Positions 13,568 to 17,060 of a stretch of DNA of 17,060 bases are shown one piece after another (the first letter of the stretch is position 1; every line of letters begins with the position of its first letter). The notes beneath the pieces were generated by a model. It did not search any database. It was not told the DNA's origin and saw only the letters and a program-made list of their open reading frames with translations. The translations under genes and the position numbers were made by a program. The stretch is from Bacteroidales bacterium UBA3824 (GTDB lineage Bacteria; Bacteroidota; Bacteroidia; Bacteroidales; UBA3824): NCBI GenBank assembly GCA_002393195.1, contig DGIK01000053.1, positions 1 to 17,060 of the forward strand, in the 5' to 3' direction.

Positions 13568-14156
13568 ATACAAAAAGCCCATAATGATTGGCGGCGGCAT
13601 CGTGGCAACCATAATCACGGCGGTTGTCGTGATTAAAAAGTGCTTGAAATCCCCCGGCGACACCATCATTGCCGCAGCCCGCAAGTACGTTGGCATCCGC
13701 GAAGTGGGAGACAACGGAGGTTGGGACAATGCAGCCTTCCAAGCCAAGATGAAGGCTGTCGGTTGGTACGTCGGCGGTCAATGGTGCGCATTCTTCGTGA
13801 TGATGATAATGCAGGAAATCAGCAAAGGCAAGGCTAAGGAGTTCTTTAAAAAGACCCTGCACTGCAACACCCAACAGATGTGGAAAAACTTGCAGACACC
13901 ATCGCCATACCACGAAGTATCGCAGACACCATCCAAAGGCGCGTTAATCATTTATCAAGGCGTTAGCAACCCAAATCAGGGACACGTCGAGATATACGTC
14001 GATAAAGCCAAAGACGGCGGCTTCAACATCATCAGCGGCAATTCGGGATTCGCCACCGGCGGAGGTCAGGGTGTTGTGGAAAAACACAGACCCGCATCAG
14101 GTTTGGGCAGCGGATACAAATTATTAGGTTACATCAAAATCAAGAAACTCAAATGA
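13488..14156 (+). CDS. Membrane-anchored CHAP-type (NlpC/P60-like) peptidoglycan hydrolase
   Basis: A 222-residue frame. A basic N-terminus leads to a membrane segment at about 31-50 (PIMIGGGIVATIITAVVVIK). The catalytic domain has TIIAAARKYVGIREVGDNGG, GQWCAFFV with Cys100, NQGHVEIYV with His166, and GNSG with Asn185, fitting the CHAP Cys-His-Asn arrangement. It should cut peptidoglycan peptides. The start is uncertain: ATG 13488 overlaps the PG-binding gene by 80 nt, more than other junctions here. TTG at 13557 (11-nt overlap) or ATG at 13584 would keep most or all of the membrane segment. Its TGA overlaps the next ATG (ATGA). An anchored lysin, unlike a free endolysin, suggests a virion membrane enzyme used at entry. 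Confidence 0.8.
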   Translation: MAKTQKRRFRLGQLPQKAQSTPKLWAKYKKPIMIGGGIVATIITAVVVIKKCLKSPGDTIIAAARKYVGIREVGDNGGWDNAAFQAKMKAVGWYVGGQWCAFFVMMIMQEISKGKAKEFFKKTLHCNTQQMWKNLQTPSPYHEVSQTPSKGALIIYQGVSNPNQGHVEIYVDKAKDGGFNIISGNSGFATGGGQGVVEKHRPASGLGSGYKLLGYIKIKKLK

Positions 14157-15316
14157 TAACGCTATACAGGGTCAATAAGACAGAAAAAGTAATCGACGTA
14201 AAAAACTCGTTGGGTGTCAAACTGTACTCTACACGTCAAAAAGTAGAAACATATACAACAGTCAAGTTTCCCGACAGCATTTTTACGTATCAGGGATGGT
14301 ACACCGATTACCGAAAGTTGCGGGCGTACCGCAACTATGGCACACCCGAAGAAATTGAGTTTAAACTCGACAATACTCTGGATACCATTGCGGGCGGTTT
14401 GTCAGATAGTGATTGGTTGTCTGTTAGCGGCAATGTAATAGAGTACATCAAGTTTGGCAAGATGTGCCGTTTTTGGGACAAGATTCCGCCCACTAAAAAA
14501 GAGGAGATTATCAGCACGATGAATCCGTCCAATGCTATTGACAACGTATGGCTTATATCGTATCAGAGCGGAGGCGTAGAAGTGTACTTGAAACAACTCT
14601 CATACGACAAATACGACGACATCACTAAGCAAGAGAGCCTTCCACCGCGCAAGGACATCGAGACATATCCCAATCCATACAATGTACAAGTTGATGGCGT
14701 GATAGATTACAACTACGAAGAAATGGCTAAGTATGAGAATTATGTTGAACTTGCCTCGCCGGAGGATTTTGAGACATACGTTGCTAATGAATCCAATGCG
14801 GACAAGGTGTTGAGATTTGACCATTACGACGCGTCAATGCAGGACCCATCTTGGGCGTACAATGACGGATACACCATCACTACCGAGCAGTTGTGCAATG
14901 TGCGCTGCATAGAAATCAACCTTTATGCAAATGCCTTTACAGACGAGGGTGATGAAACCAGCGAACTTTACAGCCGCGTGGAGATTGGCATCCGCGACTA
15001 CAAGCCGGGGACTAAAACTGATGAAAGGTTTGCTGCAAACGTTGAAAACGTAATCTACACCAAAGTTACTTGTATGGAGGATATGACAATCCCCACAACG
15101 AAACCACAAGACTATCTGATGCTTACATTTGCCTTTCAGACGTCAGGCGAATGGAAAGAAAGCGGCACTTATGCAAGCTATGGCATTCCGCTCACAGTCA
15201 AGTCGGGAGAGTTCAAGGCGGGCGATACTATTTACAGTGTAATCAGTGGCAAATACAAAGCGGGCGGCTACTTGACAGATATTAGAATTAGAGAACTGAA
15301 AATAGAAACAGAATAA
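14153..15316 (+). CDS. Hypothetical beta-rich protein, possible spike or receptor-binding component
   Basis: A 387-residue protein joined to the CHAP gene by an ATGA overlap, and to the next gene by TAATG. It is rich in Tyr, Thr and Asp with many strand-like segments (MITLYRVNKTEKVIDVKNSL, KVETYTTVKFPDSIFTYQGW, CIEINLYANAFTDEG, YLMLTFAFQTSGEW, GGYLTDIRIRELKIE). No signal peptide, membrane segment or catalytic motif is visible. It is the largest soluble product in the right half. Its position between the lysin and holin-like genes and upstream of the fibre genes fits a spike or adsorption protein. That is inference; I recognise no family. Confidence 0.75.
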   Translation: MITLYRVNKTEKVIDVKNSLGVKLYSTRQKVETYTTVKFPDSIFTYQGWYTDYRKLRAYRNYGTPEEIEFKLDNTLDTIAGGLSDSDWLSVSGNVIEYIKFGKMCRFWDKIPPTKKEEIISTMNPSNAIDNVWLISYQSGGVEVYLKQLSYDKYDDITKQESLPPRKDIETYPNPYNVQVDGVIDYNYEEMAKYENYVELASPEDFETYVANESNADKVLRFDHYDASMQDPSWAYNDGYTITTEQLCNVRCIEINLYANAFTDEGDETSELYSRVEIGIRDYKPGTKTDERFAANVENVIYTKVTCMEDMTIPTTKPQDYLMLTFAFQTSGEWKESGTYASYGIPLTVKSGEFKAGDTIYSVISGKYKAGGYLTDIRIRELKIETE

Positions 15317-15594
15317 TGGAAACAGAATTAGTAAACATATTTCAGACTTTTGCCTTTCCCGTCGCGTTGGATGTGGTGCTTATACTCGTCATTTGGGGCA
15401 TCGCAAAACGATTCCTCGCCGAGTTCCAAAAACGGAGCGATGAAGCGGCGGCGGCAAACGAAAAATTAGTCGGATACCTGATGCAGCACAACATCGAGAC
15501 TACGGCTGCAATCACCGAAAACGCTCAGGCTCTAAACCGATTCTCAAAAGTCTTGGAAAAATTTGAAGAAAAGTTAAACAACATAAAAAATTAA
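15316..15594 (+). CDS. Holin-like single-pass protein
   Basis: A 92-residue protein starting within the previous stop (TAATG). Residues about 12-31 (FAFPVALDVVLILVIWGIAK) are one membrane segment. Residues about 35-92 are a charged helix with coiled-coil character (FQKRSDEAAAANEKLVGYL, ALNRFSKVLEKFEEKLNNIK). This topology matches BhlA/UviB-type phage holins: short N-terminal membrane span and amphipathic tail. A holin would form lesions in the inner membrane at lysis. It could also be a structural membrane protein like several neighbours. Confidence 0.68.
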   Translation: METELVNIFQTFAFPVALDVVLILVIWGIAKRFLAEFQKRSDEAAAANEKLVGYLMQHNIETTAAITENAQALNRFSKVLEKFEEKLNNIKN

Positions 15595-15599
15595 CGAAA

Positions 15600-15989
15600 A
15601 TGGCTACAAAGAAAAAATCGACCAAAAAGTCCGGCAAATTCCAAACTTCGATGCGCGGCATCGCCGGATTCAGCAAGAAGGGCAAAAACGCCGACGGCAA
15701 AAACATCACCTTCGACGAACTCGTCCACTACATCCAATCGGACATCAAGGACAGGGAAAAACTCTCCATTTCCCTCGACTGCATCAAGAAGGTAATCTAC
15801 TACCTCGGCGGCGGCATCGCGGACAACCTCGGCAAAGGCAGCAAGGTGTGCGTCTCCGTCCCCGAACTCGGAACATTCAAGACCTCTGTACGCAAGTACA
15901 GCATCGGCGGCAAGTCGGGCAACACAAAGACCGTCAAATTCACACCGTCGGTAAGGTTCAAGGAATACGCCAAACTCGGCGCAAAGTAA
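15600..15989 (+). CDS. HU/IHF-like DNA-binding protein with basic N-terminal extension
   Basis: A 129-residue protein. Residues 1-30 are Lys/Ser-rich (MATKKKSTKKSGKFQTSMRG). Residues about 45-125 read like the HU fold: helices (ISLDCIKKVIYYLGGGIADN), then KGSKVCVSVPELGTFKTSVR, corresponding to the conserved G-F-G-T-F-x-V turn of HU, and VKFTPSVRFKEYAKL, corresponding to the V-x-F-x-P-x-x-x-L-K-E end. HU proteins bend and compact DNA. The R-N-P arm motif of classical HU is not evident (KSGNTKT instead), so it is a divergent member. In this setting it may package the phage genome or regulate the operon. It follows the holin-like gene by 5 nt. Confidence 0.65.
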   Translation: MATKKKSTKKSGKFQTSMRGIAGFSKKGKNADGKNITFDELVHYIQSDIKDREKLSISLDCIKKVIYYLGGGIADNLGKGSKVCVSVPELGTFKTSVRKYSIGGKSGNTKTVKFTPSVRFKEYAKLGAK

Positions 15990-16000
15990 CTCATTTTATC

Positions 16001-16007
16001 AGGAGGT
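16001..16007 (+). promoter_or_regulatory. Strong Shine-Dalgarno (AGGAGGT), unusual for this cluster
   Basis: AGGAGGT ends 8 nt before the ATG at 16016 and decides that start over an upstream in-frame one. The other genes here begin after A-rich leaders without a Shine-Dalgarno, as is normal in Bacteroidota, so this site stands out. Confidence 0.75.
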
Positions 16008-16015
16008 GCGGTACG

Positions 16016-16492
16016 ATGGGAAAATACAAAATCAATCCATTGTTAAGCGACCTGTTTGACCTCGTGGGCAAATGTGGCAGTAATGGTGATGGTGTCTCAG
16101 GTGGCAACACCGGCGGCGATGGCAACATCGGCGACAACACACCGCGCGATACAGCGTCCATAATGGACTATCTGCACGATGCTCATTATGAAGCCGACAG
16201 CAAACAACTTGTAATCACCCCGCTCGAATACGCGGCATCTTCCACCGACTTTTGGCACGATGCCGAGTATATTGCAGCCATCCACACTCTCAACGTAATA
16301 CCAAAAACGTGGGCGTTCTGTCTGCCGACCATCACGGACTTCCTGCACAGTGCGCGGTACGTTCCCCAAGACAAAAACCTTGTCATAGAGGACGGCGTAT
16401 GTGCAGAAACGACAGACAGCCTTAACGATGCGGTATATATCTCAGACAGAAAAACATTAGACATAATTTCAATGCAATGGACGAAAATTTGA
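16016..16492 (+). CDS. Repeat-bearing protein, candidate fibre base or adaptor
   Basis: A 158-residue protein; the start is fixed by the Shine-Dalgarno. Residues 21-44 are a Gly/Asp/Asn-rich linker. Residues 51-151 contain four imperfect repeats of about 26-30 residues with the core D-x-L-H-D-A-x-Y and a closing L-x-I: DYLHDAHYEADSKQLVI, DFWHDAEYIAAIHTLNVI, DFLHSARYVPQDKNLVI and DSLNDAVYISDRKTLDI. No signal or membrane segment is seen. It overlaps the collagen-like fibre gene by 16 nt, so the two are translationally coupled and probably physically associated. The repeat family is not one I recognise. Confidence 0.72.
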   Translation: MGKYKINPLLSDLFDLVGKCGSNGDGVSGGNTGGDGNIGDNTPRDTASIMDYLHDAHYEADSKQLVITPLEYAASSTDFWHDAEYIAAIHTLNVIPKTWAFCLPTITDFLHSARYVPQDKNLVIEDGVCAETTDSLNDAVYISDRKTLDIISMQWTKI

Positions 16493-17060
16493 TTGATTTG
16501 GAAATCCTCACGGTCAAAGACCAAGCCTACCGAATCAAGGACGGCGCACTGACCAAGCGGGTCGAACATTTGGAACAAAACGCCGGTGCCGGAGGCAGCG
16601 GTGGCGGCGGTACACAAGGCGCACAAGGCCCGCAAGGTGAAAAAGGCGATAAGGGCGACAAAGGCGACCCCGGCACAAACGGCGCAGACGGCAAATCTGC
16701 CTACGAAATTTGGCTCGACGCGGGCAACCAAGGCACAGAAACCGACTTCCTCAACGCCATCAAAGGCGCAAAAGGAGACAAGGGCGATAAGGGCGACAGT
16801 GGCGCACCCGGCACAAACGGCGCAGACGGCAAATCTGCCTACGAAATTTGGCTCGACGCGGGCAACCAAGGCACAGAAACCGACTTCCTCAACGCCATAA
16901 AAGGCGCAAAAGGAGACAAGGGCGATAAGGGCGACAGCGGCAATGACGGCACAAACGGTACAAACGGTACAAACGGCAAATCTGCCTACCAAATTTGGCT
17001 CGACGCGGGCAACCAAGGCACAGAAACCGACTTCCTCAACGCCATCAAAGGCGCAAAAGG
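16477..17060 (+). CDS. Collagen-like fibre protein (3' end beyond window)
   Basis: The frame opens at ATG 16477, inside the end of the previous gene, and stays open for 194 codons to the window edge. Residues 1-35 (starting MDENLIDLEILTVKDQAYRI) are probably a helical trimerisation segment. From residue about 45 come Gly-x-y collagen repeats (GAQGPQGEKGDKGDKGDPG) that alternate with a conserved spacer module, KSAYEIWLDAGNQGTE followed by TDFLNAIKG. Modules of this kind are common in phage tail and spike fibres and bacterial collagen-like surface proteins. Three spacers are visible; the first two repeat units are 138 nt apart, the next 147. It is the likely host-recognition fibre; a receptor-binding tip would be beyond the edge. 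Confidence 0.85.
   Translation, partial: MDENLIDLEILTVKDQAYRIKDGALTKRVEHLEQNAGAGGSGGGGTQGAQGPQGEKGDKGDKGDPGTNGADGKSAYEIWLDAGNQGTETDFLNAIKGAKGDKGDKGDSGAPGTNGADGKSAYEIWLDAGNQGTETDFLNAIKGAKGDKGDKGDSGNDGTNGTNGTNGKSAYQIWLDAGNQGTETDFLNAIKGAK
16690..17060 (+). repeat. Near-identical 138/147-bp DNA repeats inside the fibre gene
   Basis: GGCAAATCTGCCTACGAAAT recurs at 16690 and 16828, and with one change at 16975. Long flanking stretches are almost identical at the nucleotide level. Such near-identity implies recent duplication or gene conversion and would allow unequal recombination to change fibre length. Confidence 0.85.

Noticed and set aside
16186..17016. 276-codon minus-strand frame with repeats
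   Set aside because: Mirror of the collagen-like repeats and the fibre-base gene; the plus-strand reading gives recognisable modules.

Overview
The window joins a chromosomal housekeeping gene to a virus-like gene cluster, almost certainly in a member of the Bacteroidota. Three things point to that phylum. Intergenic regions carry exact matches to the Bacteroidota -7 promoter element TAnnTTTG. Nearly all starts lack a Shine-Dalgarno and instead follow A-rich leaders such as AACAACTAAAA. The left-hand gene is a Bacteroidota-type glutamate synthase large subunit. I infer no genus.

Left part (1-3520, minus strand): the N-terminal 1173 codons of gltB, running off the window edge. Positions 3521-4330 are intergenic. 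They hold a short CACGGAG tandem repeat, a 12-bp inverted repeat with a possible gltB promoter, the 3' end of a decayed plus-strand gene and a strong intrinsic terminator. Two small unknown genes follow (4331-4558 and 4676-5023), ended by another terminator.

Control region (5024-5453): an AT-rich stretch, a terminator, eight 10-bp repeats in perfect register (consensus GCAGTTAGAC), an exact TATATTTG promoter box, and a roughly 180-nt structured leader. The leader ends in a GC stem plus eight T just before the first gene of the long plus-strand operon.

Right part (5454-17060): at least fifteen closely packed plus-strand genes that look like the virion and lysis module of a bacteriophage. Many products are small and carry one N- or C-terminal membrane segment. 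They include an LEA-2-like protein, a large transglutaminase-like/polybasic/polyacidic/membrane-anchored chimera, a membrane protein with LGD acidic repeats, a likely coat protein followed by its own terminator, and a coiled-coil protein. Further on come several small beta-rich proteins, a membrane-anchored peptidoglycan-binding protein, a membrane-anchored CHAP-type hydrolase, a holin-like protein, an HU-like protein, a repeat-bearing fibre-base candidate and a collagen-like fibre that runs off the right edge. No terminase, portal, tail sheath, tape measure or baseplate gene is visible.

My leading interpretation (inference) is an integrated or extrachromosomal tailless phage with a membrane-containing virion, of the broad kind with double-jelly-roll capsids. 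The packaging ATPase, replication gene and integrase that would prove this are not in the window. The tandem-repeat/promoter/leader block would be the switch that drives the virion operon.
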